Below are positions 18,471 through 29,597 of a DNA stretch of 64,000 bases, piece by piece. Source of the DNA: Tricholoma matsutake. Taxonomy: Eukaryota > Basidiomycota > Agaricomycetes > Agaricales > Tricholomataceae. The stretch spans positions 5,518,001 through 5,582,000 of the forward strand of contig AP026544.2 of the NCBI GenBank assembly GCA_026075535.2. The letters are read 5' to 3'. The notes beneath the pieces were generated by a model. That model was not told where the DNA came from. It did no database searches and was given only the letters and a program-made list of their open reading frames with translations. Numbering within the stretch: position 1 is the first letter of the stretch; every line of letters begins with the position of its first letter. Made by a program: the position numbers and the translations under genes.

Positions 18471-21400
18471 GGGACAGACTTAGATCTATCCCTCGCTTGC
18501 GAGTATTTAGTCAAAATGTAAACCATAATTGGGGGTACATGGACTCGTTACTGGCAGATCTTATAGATGATTACGATTTGCTTTTCATCCAAGAGCCTCC
18601 CTGGAGACTCATAAGACATGCCCCCTCTGCCCACAACAGGGAAGGGGAAGAAGTTATTGGCACGCCAATGAGCCCAAATTGGGGCCTATTAGTACACCCA
18701 TCAGGGATTGACACCCCTCCATGCGTCGCCATCTATTTCGCAAATGGCATTGCCAATCTAAGACCAGGTCTCCGCCGAGACTTGATCGACAACTGTGATA
18801 TCCTATTGTTCTCACTGGGAATAGGAGAAGATGTCAGGTTATATGCAAATGTCTATTCTGACAGTCAGCATTTGGCTATCACATTCCTGTATGAGAACGT
18901 CATGCTGGTCCCTCGCCTCCACTTCATGTGCGGCGACTTCAACGTGAGGCATGCTTCCTGGGATCCCCAGGGGCCTGAACACTCGATCCATGCTGACCAC
19001 TTGGTGGAAACAGCAATGGCTTTAGGCCTAACAAGAGCCCTCCCAGTCAAGGAGGGGCCCACTCATTTTCCCCCACAACAGGGCTTCCACCCCACAGTGA
19101 TCGACCTGATGTTCATTCCCACGGATCTCAGATTCATGTTGTACTGTGAGATAATTCCCAGAGCTAGGGGTACATCTGACCACGCCCCCCTGACACTGAC
19201 GCTACCTGGCCCGGGATCTTTGGTCCCGGTTACCAAGTGGTCGATCAAAAAAGGCTCGGAGGAAGAAGCGTCATACCTGGACACTGTCTCCTCTGCTTTA
19301 AACCCATGGCTTAATTGGCAAGGGAACACATCGGCAGAAATAGACGAGGTCATCTCGGCAATATCGACTATTTTAACCAAAGAGTGGGACACCCACTCCA
19401 AGGAATCTCGCCTAGGCAAGTCGTCCAAAGGATGGTGGACGGACGAATGCAGAGGCGCACTCGATGTGTACAGAGCCTCCCATGATGGAGAGGACTGGAA
19501 GCACTACCGTAAAGTCATGCGACACGCAAAGCGTGACTTCTTCGAAGACTGTATCCATGAAGTGGCTACCACTAACAGACGACCCTGGGATCTGGTGTCC
19601 TGGACTCGTCAACGTAACCTCCCATCGTACGAGGCGATCTCCTATCGGGGAAACCCTTGTAACGATCTGGATTCTCTATGGTCCACCCTTGACGGATCAT
19701 ATAATGCTGCTTCAGATCGAGTAGTTGATCTGAGCTTCTTAAACAATCTGGACCCTGTGCCTGAAAGGGCCTGGATCCCGTTCTCCATAACGGAAATAAA
19801 AGAGGCGCTCACGGCGTGCTCTTCCCATTCTGCTCCAGGTCCCAATCATGCCACATGGTTGCACCTAAAACACTGGTGTAGCAACCCCGAGGTAGCGAGT
19901 CTCATCACCTGCATAGCTGAGGGGTGCATCACTGCAGGACACTGGCCTGTGCACTTCAAGGAGTCTCTGTCAGTAATCATCCCGAAACCAGGGAAACCTA
20001 ACTACTCTACATTGAAGTTGTTCAGGCCCATTGTGCTCTTGAATACTCTGGGTAAACTGGTCGAAAAAATGCTGTCTCGACGGCTTCAATTCGATGGAGT
20101 GGCACACGAGGCCTTCGAACAAAACCAGTTCGGAGGTGTCGCCCAGCGTTCCACAGAGGATGCAGGAATCTACCTCACCCACCTGGTCAGGGCAGGATGG
20201 GCTCAGGGCCTCAAAACGAGTGTCATTGCCTTTGACATCGCTCAATTCTTCCCTTCACTGAACCACCAGGTTCTATTGGAGATAATCTCTCAGTCGGGGT
20301 TCCCCATGCAAGTGGTGAACTTCTTCCGTTTGTATCTCATGGGTCGCAAAACGACTTACAAATGGAATGCCTTCTCATCGGGCTCCTTTGCAGCCGACGT
20401 GGGGGTGGGACAGGGCTCTGCCCTGTCTCCTGTCTTATCAGCGTTGTACTTAACGCCCGTAATGAAACTCTTCAGGAGGAGCGAGATTGGCCGCAAGGTT
20501 GATCTCATGTCTTATGTGGACGATGGCACTCTCATCGCCCGCTCATCACGATTGGAGGATAATATCCCCCTTCTCAAAGAAGCATATGGCTGGGTATTCC
20601 AGGCATTCACATCCCTTGGACTGGTCCTGGAACACGACAAGTCCGAGATTTTCCATTTCTCAAGGTCGAGGAGCTTCACTCCTCTCCCAATAGACTTAGG
20701 GTTCACCCTGTATATGGGCAACTCACCTCTCAAACCCAAGGTCACCTGGAGATACCTAGGGTTTTTCTTTGATCGCAAACTCTCCTTCAAGGAGCACATG
20801 CAGTTTTATTCCACCAAGGCTCTCACAACAGTGAGAGCCATGGGCATGCTGGGCAATTCTGTCAGAGGGTTAGAACCTATGCAGAAGCATCTACTCTACC
20901 GTTTGTGCATTGTACCTATCATGACGTATGGACTATGACTCTGGCATTTTAAAGGCGCACGCGTCAAAGGTGTCATCAAAACACTGGCCCAGGTGCAGTC
21001 TATCACTGCACATTGGATCCTTGGTGCGTTCAGGACCACCCCAATCAGTGGACTGGACAGTATCGCCAGACTGTTGCCTCTGCAACTGCTCCTGCGGTGA
21101 TTGGTCGACAAAGGGGCCCTCAGAACCCCCCTGCTGGCCCCATCTCACCCCCTGAGAGCAATCTTGGGGCCAAATCACGTAGGCAGCACCTACCCTCATG
21201 AGCTTGGGCTCTGGGGTGGAGATGTGCTCAATACACTCACATTACAAGGACCCTCTGTTGCCTCAGCTACAGCACTGGCCCTTGTCCTGGCGGATGAATT
21301 TGACCCCTTTGGGGAAGAAAACACCCCTGGAAACAGAGTGAAGGATCTATTCCCTGCTCACTTTTCCTCTCATCGTCTGACCTCGAAGGAGGATGAGGCG

Positions 21401-22336
21401 AGGAGTACATATAGCGGTGACCTCAACAAAGCCTGGGCTGCAGCCCAGGTGGAGGAAGACACTCTCATTGTTGCAGTGGACACATCCATGCCCACTGATG
21501 CCAAATACCAAGCAGTTGCTTGTGCCCTAGTCTTTGGACACGGGGAGCAAGTAGATCACATTGTCTCAGCTTCTGGGAGGAGAACCCCCCCAGATGTCAA
21601 ATTATTTGCTCTCCAACTGGGCGTCTCAGCTGCGTGCAGCAGGGGGTGCAAAAAGTTGGTAATATTCTCAGATTCTACAGTGGGCATTGAGTCCCTCGTG
21701 GACCCAAAACCACGCTCTGGGCAAATCTTTGCCCTGGACGCTTGTTGATCCCTTTGTTTCTGGTTAGTCAGGGACAAGGAAAGAAACATCACATTCTGGC
21801 ATGTTCCCTCAAAATTTGAGTGGAACGTACACAAGAAGGCTCACGATGTAGCTACATCCACCAAGATCTCCGTGGGCAGACACCCACGGACGTCTCTAGA
21901 TTACCTAAAGACCCAAATTGAAAAAGCGGTCTGCAAGGATTGGCACACGCGGTTCGCAGAGCCTACGTATTGTGGTTGGCATTTCCTTCACCTGAAAGGG
22001 GTCGGAGGAAAACCCGTTGTACCCTCGACTCACAAAGGTGGGCCCTGGCTGAAAGTATCAGGAACCAGCACAACTGGCACCTCCCGACTCACCCATATGG
22101 TCACTGGCCATGCTCCCATAGGGGAGTATTGTCATTGTTTCTCCCTCAACGGGGAATACCAATGTTGGTGCCTTGGCCCTGAGATCCAAACTCGGGATCA
22201 CTTACTATGCATCTGCCCTAAGGTGGTTCGCAAAGAAACTCGTGCAAGCCCAGACTCCGTCGAAGGCTTCTACAAACTCTTGGACACAAACCCTGCACTT
22301 GGGTCGTTCACCCCACTAGCGTGGGATCCAGGATAG
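18467..22336 (+). pseudogene. LINE ORF2: APE endonuclease, RT, RNase H (LT4)
   Basis: The ATG overlaps the ORF1 stop (ATGA). The endonuclease shows FSQNVN (about residue 15), FIQEPPW (40), GDFNVRHASWD (155) and TSDHAPL (235). The RT shows motif A FDIAQFFPS (588), motif B GQGSALSP and motif C YVDD (682), all intact. The RNase H has VAVDTS, the ALQLGV helix and FSDSTVGIESL, then the C-terminal CWC...H...CP tail. Three TGA stops break it: 20936-20938, 21098-21100 and 21746-21748. The first 823 codons are open, so endonuclease and RT could in principle still be made without RNase H. The protein would nick DNA and prime cDNA synthesis on the LINE RNA and probably on NR RNAs. Confidence 0.9.
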
Positions 22337-22876
22337 GCCATGCGCGCAGGGCATATGACCCCCGTCTGGTTCTGGCTAGTGTAATCGGTATGCCGGGGTG
22401 GCCGTAGGGCACCAGGCAAGTCCGTTAACCCTCATAAAGGGGGCCCACCCGTGTTCAGGAGCGACTGTCAGGGAGGGGGGACACAAAACCAGGTACCAGT
22501 TTGGGGAGGTGCCTGAGCACTTCCAGATCCACTATCGGTTATGTGTTATGATGATACAGTCGACTACACTTTCCTTTCCAAGCTGAGAGGCTCACGTTGG
22601 GGTGGCAGTATCCCCTAAATCTTGCACACATACCCGTAGGGATTTGAGTAACACGATGTCAAGTCCAGGTTGTCGGTACGCCACCACTGGCAAGTCTGTT
22701 TACTCAATAAAGGGGGCCCCCTTAGTGGTCGTTGCAGCTATCCAGGTGGTTGGTGTGAAGATCAGCAGGAGGAGGACTTGGGCTAGGCATAGTGTACTTT
22801 GTTTGTATGTCTCTGCTGCGGACTGCGATCGGGCGCTGCGTTATAAAATTTTGACCCAAAAAAAAAAAAAAAAAAA
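22337..22876 (+). other. LINE 3' UTR and shared tail (LT4)
   Basis: About 500 bp without a gene. The last ~65 nt before the poly(A) (GTACTTTGTTTGTATGTC ... GGACTGCGATCGGGCGC ... TTATAAA) are shared with NR tails. This is the likely site recognised by the LINE RT. The palindromic module of LT1 and LT8 is absent here. Confidence 0.75.
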
Positions 22877-22943
22877 GCCGTTATCAATTTTATGCTGCGT
22901 ATTTTGATTCCTACCATCATCTACTAGCACTTACTCACCCTCT

Positions 22944-23723
22944 ATGCCCAAATGGCGAACCAGAGGCCGTCCACCACACCGGGGGCTTCATGCCCCCCCC
23001 CTGATTATGGGCGACATCTTTGATGATGATGTCCAAGACTACGACACCCAGTACAAACAAGACGATCCAGAGGTAGCAGCTGCCCTAAAGGCAGTTAGAG
23101 ATCTATGGGCCAGAGAAGACCTCTCCGACCCTGACGATGATGAGGAGTCTCTTGCTATGCAGGAGGCCCTCAATGATGCCGAGAGCAGCCCCAAGCTTGC
23201 TTCAAGGCAAACGATCGACCGTGTACTGTGAGCGCATGACGTCCATGTCGCACACAAACAACTGACTCGCAGTTTTGAACGTGAGGACGTGTATACACAG
23301 GAGCTCGGCATTGCTGAGCTCCTTTATCCGGAGGCATCCCCTGCCCCATCACCGCCTTTGCCCTCCATCCCTGAGTTGGTGGAGGATGAAGTGCCACTAT
23401 CTGTGAATGAGAGGTGGGAAATCGCAGCCACCTCTCATGCCATGCTACATCAACTGGACACAATGACCATGTTTGTTGATACCGTCCGTACATCCGCCGT
23501 TCCCCCTGCAGAGAGGAACACATGGCGCCAAATGGCCTGGGAGTTATTCATGACCACCTGGCGACTGTCTGAGATGATGTCGGCGGAACTAGCAGCCGCT
23601 CCGACACCTCTTGATCTCACGTCTCTGGCAGCCTTCCGGGCTTCCTACGCGGCGATGCACACTGCTCAATCAGAGCCTCAATCTGGGGAACCCTCATCCC
23701 CAGCACAGCGCCATCATCCTTGA
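22944..23723 (+). pseudogene. orfX, long MPKW form with one stop (NR2)
   Basis: The frame runs from MPKWRTRGRPPHRGLH through the acidic region (MGDIFDDDVQDYD) and the ELVEDEVPLS motif. It then passes the helical block (SHAMLHQLDTMTMFV; ERNTWRQMAWELF; SAELAAAPTPLDLTSLAAF) to the end SGEPSSPAQRHHP. A single TGA (23229-23231) replaces TGG of relatives. A run of nine C (about 22993-23001) sits in frame; relatives with ten C are frameshifted there. No family recognised. Confidence 0.75.
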
Positions 23724-24151
23724 GGTCCTCGTGGACACCAGTGCCGCAACTAGTACAGGGGCCTATCCCCCTCTACATTCACGGCCACCAAGTAACTGGT
23801 GGCCATCATCGGGATGGTGACATGGTGTCGCCTCCCTATACCTTCCCCCACTGCGGGGGGGATGATGTCATCGAGTGCATGCACATGTGTGCATTTGCTC
23901 GAGGGGGGCCTCAGCCCCCTACTTATGGCGGTCACAGTGAATAACCAGGTGAACAACCACCCGCCTCGTTACTGTCACTCATGCACAACACGGTGATGGT
24001 CCACCCCATTCATCTGGGGTGGTCAATCCTCATTGGCTGGAAATACGCAGATGGTTATTCCTCCTGCAAGGGGGGATTTACAGTGAATTAACACTGCTGC
24101 GCCTGGTCTGACCTCGGTCAGACATGTGGCTGGGGGACCGTTTTGCTCCAG

Positions 24152-24617
24152 TGGGCGATCTAATGGCTAGCTTCGGGAGGGGGGGCCCCCCCCTCCAGAT
24201 TATTGCCTTTCCTGGATGAGAGGCCAACATCTGTGGCACTGCCCACCTAAAGTGGCTAAAACGAGGACCTGGGTAGGAGATGGGCGAGGGGAACACGTAG
24301 TTATAGTAGTACCCAAGTTTGTATCCTGCTCCACGGACTGCGTTCGAGCCCTGCATTATAAATTGTTGACCAAAAAAAAAAAACAAAAAAATCTAATGGC
24401 TAGCCTTGGGAGGGGGGGCTCTCCCTCCAGATTATTCCCTTTCCTGGCTGAGAGGCCAATGTTTGTGGCACTGCCTGCCTAAAGTGGCTAAAACGGGGAC
24501 CTGAGTGGGAGATGGGCGAGGGGAATGCATAGATAGAGTAGTACCCAAGTGTGTACCTTGCTCCGCGGACTGCATTTGAGCCCCGCATTATAAATTCTGA
24601 TCCAAAAAAAAAAAAAA
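24152..24617 (+). repeat. tandem double 3' end of NR2
   Basis: ATCTAATGGCTAGC...poly(A) occurs twice in a row, 24152-24390 and 24391-24617. The two units differ by substitutions and in their terminal motifs (TTGTTGACC against TTCTGATCC). The second tail is the one next to the NR2 target duplication. Confidence 0.85.
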
Positions 24618-25370
24618 GTCAGTAATGTGACCCTCTTTTCTGCATTTTGTTTTTGTTACCATACCATCGTGGAACCACACATCTTTGTTAGAAATTATTC
24701 TCGATGTAAAATGAAAGTCAGCAAGATAAACAATACCCCTTAGTGGAATAGAGGATGTGGTGCTTCCATTAACTTTAACAGTTTTGCTAATGGCAATATT
24801 GTTTGACTCAAGACTAAAGACCAGAATCTCAGGTGGAAATATGAACCCACAGTTTAATGTTTGCTGAGAGTTACAGCCATTACATATTATAGATTCCTCC
24901 TGCCATGATTTAAACCATTCATTAACACTTTTGGCTCTTGCATGAATATACATCAAATTGTCTGGTTGATTTGTTGGCATTTCAGCATTGCAGACTGCAT
25001 ATTGAATCTTGGCATAGGAAAATCTTTCTGTACCATTTACAAGTTTACTTGCCAGATCTATGATACTAGTACCAGTGGCACCTTTAGGAAACATTTCTTG
25101 ACTTTCATTATGAAGCATGTTTCTAACCTTATTCCTTGATTTTTTCAGTGATGTTTTAGCTCTTGCAGTTTCTTTAAATCCAACTACAAGCATTTCAAGA
25201 GGTTTGCTAACCAAACTAAGTATTCTAAACCATTTGTTTGGATTTTTAATCCATATATCATGAAGTATTGTAAAGATTGCATCATATGCACAGCTCCAGT
25301 CTTTTGAATCCCATGATAGCCCAACTGGTGATGTTTGCATATCATCTGATGAGGAGGAGACTTTAAGTTT
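24618..25370 (-). pseudogene. Helitron C-terminal Cys-peptidase-like domain
   Basis: The frame reads WDSKDWSCAYDAIFTIL, a Cys box like those of ubiquitin-specific-protease-like domains in mushroom Helitrons. It then has a CNGC...C zinc-like patch and, near the end, GIVYLADFHFTSRI followed by WFHDG, which resembles a His box. It is joined to the helicase frame only through a frameshift in a T-rich/A-rich run at about 25365-25385. The C-terminal end lies at 4070 across NR2. Peptidase assignment is by motif resemblance. Confidence 0.65.
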
Positions 25371-26058
25371 TTTTTCTTTTTTAATGCAGTTTCATCATCA
25401 TCTTCAGCCAACTTGTGTTTTTTACTGTTGCTGTTTGTAATAGTCCCTTTGGCAATAATAAAATTATGAGTGTCAGGCACTTTGGGTGATATCTGTATAC
25501 TATTATCTTTTCCTTTATTTGATTGATCTTTCTTATCAATAATTTGCCATGGAGTATCTGTTATAACAGGAAGAAGATCCATAGGATTTGATGAAGTCCA
25601 TTTAAGCTGACTTGGAACATTTGGTGGGATGTATGTTGTCCCTTTGTATGTCTGAAATTCATGCACTAATGCATTGTGCAAGTTACCATCAATGTGCTTT
25701 GGTAATAAATCCTCATATGATAACTTTGTGATATCATCAAGAATTTCCAATTCTCTGAATTCTTGTCTAAGATATCCAGAAGCACCACATGTTATCTTAC
25801 GGTCATCAAATCCTTGAATTATAACAGTGCCTTCACAAGTTGCACTTCTTGACAATGCAGTATAATATGCCATATGACTTCTACAGCTATTAAGATCAAC
25901 AACATTAATCTTTCTTGTTTTGCCTTGTGATGCATAATCAGTCATTGCAAAGTTAGGAAGCACAGGAATTTGTGATTGGGTAACTTTCAAGGCAACATCA
26001 CTAGGAGTCACACATACTATAGGACTTGACAACCTTGTCAAAGGTACTACATTCAATG
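25371..26058 (-). pseudogene. Helitron helicase, C-terminal end only
   Basis: The frame contains VVPLTRLSSPIVCVTP, FAMTDYASQGKTR and YYTALSRSATCEG, corresponding to the late SF1B/Pif1 motifs (V and VI) of RepHel proteins. Walker A, Walker B and motif III are absent from all nine pieces, so the helicase core is deleted at the junction with 28341, exactly where NR5 sits. The preceding piece at 28341-28540 is an acidic linker after the Rep domain. Confidence 0.8.
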
Positions 26059-28340
26059 CTCCTTGACTTGCTACAACCACCATAAACAGTGGTAAACACT
26101 CCTGCTCGATGTTGGTAGCAATGTCAAGACTTCAATTTTTGTCTGATTTTCGATTGGATTTCACCATCACGAACGCTCTCGGTGTCTTCAGGCCTGGCCT
26201 GATTTGCTAAGAGATCCGTCCATCCGATCTCCGGGGATGTCTCAGTCATTGTTTTCAACAGTGACTGCTATCTGTCTCATTCCCCTTGGCTTCGAGGATC
26301 CTGGCTAGGTAAGTGGTGTCTATAAAAGAGTAGTCTAGGTCCCTATGGGGGCTTAGAGTGGGTGTGGGATGCCTGCTTCAACGCTCGCCCAAGTAGAAGC
26401 ACTCATTTAGTTGGGGGAGGTCTGGCTTAGGGGAGAGGGATGTTCTTACTGGACTGTTGGTTGTCCTGGGGGCCTCCAACCTCCATGCTCTGTGAGTTTC
26501 TACTACTAGAGACCTGCTACACTGACTACCCATTGGAATACACCATCATTAAAAGGGGCCAGGCGATGGTGCCCCCTGGCGGCTAGGTTTAAGCACCCAC
26601 CAAAGTGTGATAGCACACTTTGGGCAGCGCTTATAAATACTTTGGTGGCTGCTTTTCACCACTGTTTCTCTACCTCCGGTGCTCACTCTCCTAGGGTGTC
26701 ATGACCCGGGTTCAATCCTCTCCCACCAGGCAGCAGGGTATGTGGCTTGCTTGCCCCCTCGGAGCGTCTGGAGGCTGTATCGGGTGGACCCGGAATTGAG
26801 ATAAGGGGCCAGCTGTTATCAATCCCATGCTGCGTACTTTGACTTCTACCATCATCTACCTGTACTAACTCACTCTCAAATGCCCAAACGGCCAATCAGA
26901 GACCAACCACCTCACCGGGGGCTTCACACCCCCACCCTGATTATGGGTGACATCTATGATGATGACATCCAAGACTACGACACCCGGTATGAATGAGACG
27001 ATCCAGAGGTAGCAGCTGCATTAAAGGCAGTTAGAGATCTATGGGCTGGAGAAAACCTCTCCAACCCTGATGATGATGACAACTCTCTTGCTATGCAGGA
27101 GGCTCTCATTTACACCGAGGGGGGGCCTAGGCTCTCCTCGAGGCAAACAATCGATCGTGTATGATGGGCACAAGGTGTCGATGTCGCGCACAAGCAATGG
27201 ACCCGCAGCCTCCTACAGGAGGATGTGTACTCACAGGAGCTCGGCATAGCTGAGCTCCTTTATCCGGAGGCATCCCCTGCCCCATCACAGCCTTGGCCCC
27301 CCATCCCTGAGTTGGTGGAGGATGAAGTGCCATTATCAAGGGATGAGAGGCTGGAGATTGAAGCCACCTCTCATGCCATGTTGCATTTACTGGACGCGAT
27401 GACCTCTTTTGTGGGTACCGTCCGAGTGTCCACGGTTCCTCTCAATGAGAGGAACTCTTGGCATCAGATGGCATGGGAGCTGTTCACCACCACCTGGCAA
27501 TTTTCAGGGAGCATGATGGAGTCGCTTCGGGAGGCGTCAGCTCCTCTAGATCTTACGTCTCTGGCAGCCTTCCGGGCTTCCTATGAGGCGATGAAGGCGG
27601 CTCAGTCTGCTCCACCAGTGACAGAGCCTCCAAGTGGGGAACCCTCGTCCCCTGCACAGCGCCGTCGTCCTCAAGGCCCTCGTCGACGACCTTGCTGGAA
27701 TTAAAACGGGGATCACCCTTCATGGCTACATCCACCAAATCATTGGTGGCCACTATCAGGGGGGTGGCAATGTGCCACCTCCCTTCACCTTCTCCCCACT
27801 GTGGGGGGGACATTGTCATTGAGTGCGTGCACTATGCAGCATTTGCTCAAAGGGGGCCCTGGCCCCCTACCTACAGCAGTTCCGGTGAATAACCAGGTGA
27901 ACAACCAGCTGCCTCATCACTGTTACTCGTGCAGAAGCATGGTGATGGTCCATCTCACTCACCTGGGGTGGTCAATCCTCGCTTGCTGGCAAAGCGAATA
28001 TGGTTATTCTTCCTGCAAGGGAGGATTTACAGTGAATTGACACTGCTCGTCAATCCGACTTTGGTTGGGTAGGGATGGGGGAACTGGGCTAGCAACAGCG
28101 GGCAATCTCATGGCTAGTGTCTGGATGGGGGGGGGGCCCCCATCCAGAATATTGCCTTTCCTGTCTGAGAGGACAACGTAAGTGGCACTGCCTGCCTAAA
28201 GTGGCTTCTGCAAGGGACATGGTGTGGGATGTGGGTGGAGGGAATGCATAGTCATAGTAGTACCTTTGCTTGTATCTTGACCCGCAGACTGCGATCGAGC
28301 CCCACATTATAAATGATGACCCAAAAAAAAAAAAAAAAAA
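26059..28340 (+). mobile_element. NR5: long NR retroposon in the Helitron
   Basis: The head CTCCTTGACTTGCTACAACC is at 26059 and the poly(A) is 28323-28340. The flanks share only ATTCA[A/T]TG, much shorter than other TSDs here, which fits a deletion of target DNA at insertion. The palindromic module is at about 26589-26634. Outside orfX I see only leader and 3' UTR. Confidence 0.85.
26880..27704 (+). pseudogene. orfX, long MPK form with two stops (NR5)
   Basis: The frame is 275 codons with no indels but two TGA codons (26994-26996, 27162-27164); NR8 has CGA at the second place. It has the full domain order: MPKRPIRDQPPHRGLH, acidic MGDIYDDD, QELGIAELLYPEASPAPSQP, ELVEDEVPLS, the helical block, and an Arg/Pro-rich end RRRPQGPRRRP. 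It shows the complete length of this subfamily. Confidence 0.75.
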
Positions 28341-29597
28341 TTCATTGTCCGATTCATTATTTGATTTTCCACCTCCACGATGTAATGAAGGATCATTTTG
28401 CAATAGGTCAAGTTCATCATCAGTATCATCACTGTCAATTGTATCATGATCACATTTGTCTTGCTCTTTTTCATCAAACTCCGCTTGCTGGACTTTAGAT
28501 CGTTTTTTCTTTTGAACTCATCGGATCCAATCATATAAGCTTAAATTGTCATATAATTTGGGTCAATGCATATAATCTTGCACATTTGATAAATCAACTA
28601 TTTTACCCATATTGTTATTGAGAACAACTTTGGTTGGCTTATCAGTAGCAGAATTCCAAGAACTTTGAACTTCATGTACAAAGTTTTTCCAATAGAAATT
28701 GACAAACTTAAATCTGGTGTAATGATCTGGATTACATAGCAAATACAGACAAGCCATTGGGCTTCCAAATTCCATCTTACTGGTCAAAGCATTTACCATT
28801 TGCATTATTAAAGACTTTGCAGTATTCTTTCTATTTGAGTTACCAGCAACAATTGTTTCTGAAGACCTGTCAAAAATATGTCAAATTGTATCAAACATCA
28901 AATATGTTGATAAACCAGGCTTGGTCTCATAGTCTGAAATATATGCAACTATTGCCTTTACTGCAGTACCTGATAGCAAACTAGTTGTATCAGTATTGCA
29001 TCTGAATATATATGTTACAGCAGGTGTGAAGGTGTTTAGCCAGGATTCACCCTTTTTAATTCGTAATGCACCAGTCAATGGATCCACCATTGTATGGTTA
29101 ACCACTTCATGTGGAAATCAGGCTTTACAACAACCTTTTTTATTGAGGCAACCTTTTCTAACATCATTTCCATCTTTATCCTTTGTTGACATCCTACACT
29201 TATGAACATTGGACCGCAATAGAAGATCATCTACAGTTCTTGTGAATTTCAACCACCAGCTGGTTACAGCTAGGCAATCTTTACAATTTTCATGTTCTTT
29301 ATTTTTACATTGAGGGGGTAATGGTTCTGGCATGGTTTGTGTAGGATCAGTGTAATTGACATTATTCTTTTTTTTGTCTGCTACATTCTGACTAATGTCA
29401 TCAAGGTTACCATTAAAGAATTCACCTTTACAAACTGATTCCAAGTACTGTACCATTTGTTCTTGGAGATCAGAAGTTCTGTCTATGATTCTGCTATGAA
29501 TATCTTGCGGTGACAACCAATTTTTTACCCAAACAAGGAGATGCAGATGCAATGTTAACCTGCCTTGTTGTTCCACTGTTCCATAATACCCAGAAGT
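28341..29597 (-). pseudogene. Helitron Rep region (HUH and Tyr motifs)
   Basis: The 5' end (29593 downward) encodes GRLTLHLHLLVWV, the HUH-type metal-binding motif (His-Leu-His) of rolling-circle Rep. It is followed by CKNKEHENCKDC and, after a stop near 29110, by DPLTGALRIKKGESWLNTF, then LRCNTDTTSLLSG-like text and AIVAYISDYETKPG with the paired Tyr. A last part (28563-28805) and an acidic linker complete it. RepHel Rep nicks and joins single strands during Helitron movement. Stops at about 29110, 28880 and 28565 show decay. Confidence 0.8.

Larger units (their letters stand above)
4796..22876 (+). mobile_element. LT4: full-length Tad1-like LINE (about 6.5 kb net), split by NR3
   Basis: The head ATCGCTTTTTGTCTTGTTACC is a mutated copy of the LT7 head, and the tail poly(A) is at 22858-22876. 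A 14-bp duplication (GCCATTATCGATTC at 4782-4795, GCCGTTATCAATTT at 22877-22890; three transitions) places it in NR2. The order is 5' UTR, ORF1, candidate intron, ORF2 overlapping by ATGA, 3' UTR. It carries APE endonuclease, RT and RNase H, the layout of Tad1-clade LINEs. RT motifs A and C are intact but the frames carry stops. Confidence 0.9.
4071..24617 (+). mobile_element. NR2: long NR retroposon, split by LINE LT4
   Basis: The head ACGCTCCTTGACTTGTTAC starts at 4071, and a poly(A) ends at about 24617. The duplication AAGTCAGTAATGTGA lies at 4056-4070 and 24616-24630, in the Helitron. Once LT4 (4796-22876) is taken out, about 2.47 kb remains. The right end has two consecutive tails (see 24152-24617). 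Bases 4071-4795 hold the structured leader and untranslated body; no reading frame of note is seen there. Confidence 0.9.

Noticed and set aside
19063..20799. Minus-strand open frames opposite LINE ORF2
   Set aside because: They are shadows of the endonuclease/RT frame; no start context or homology of their own.
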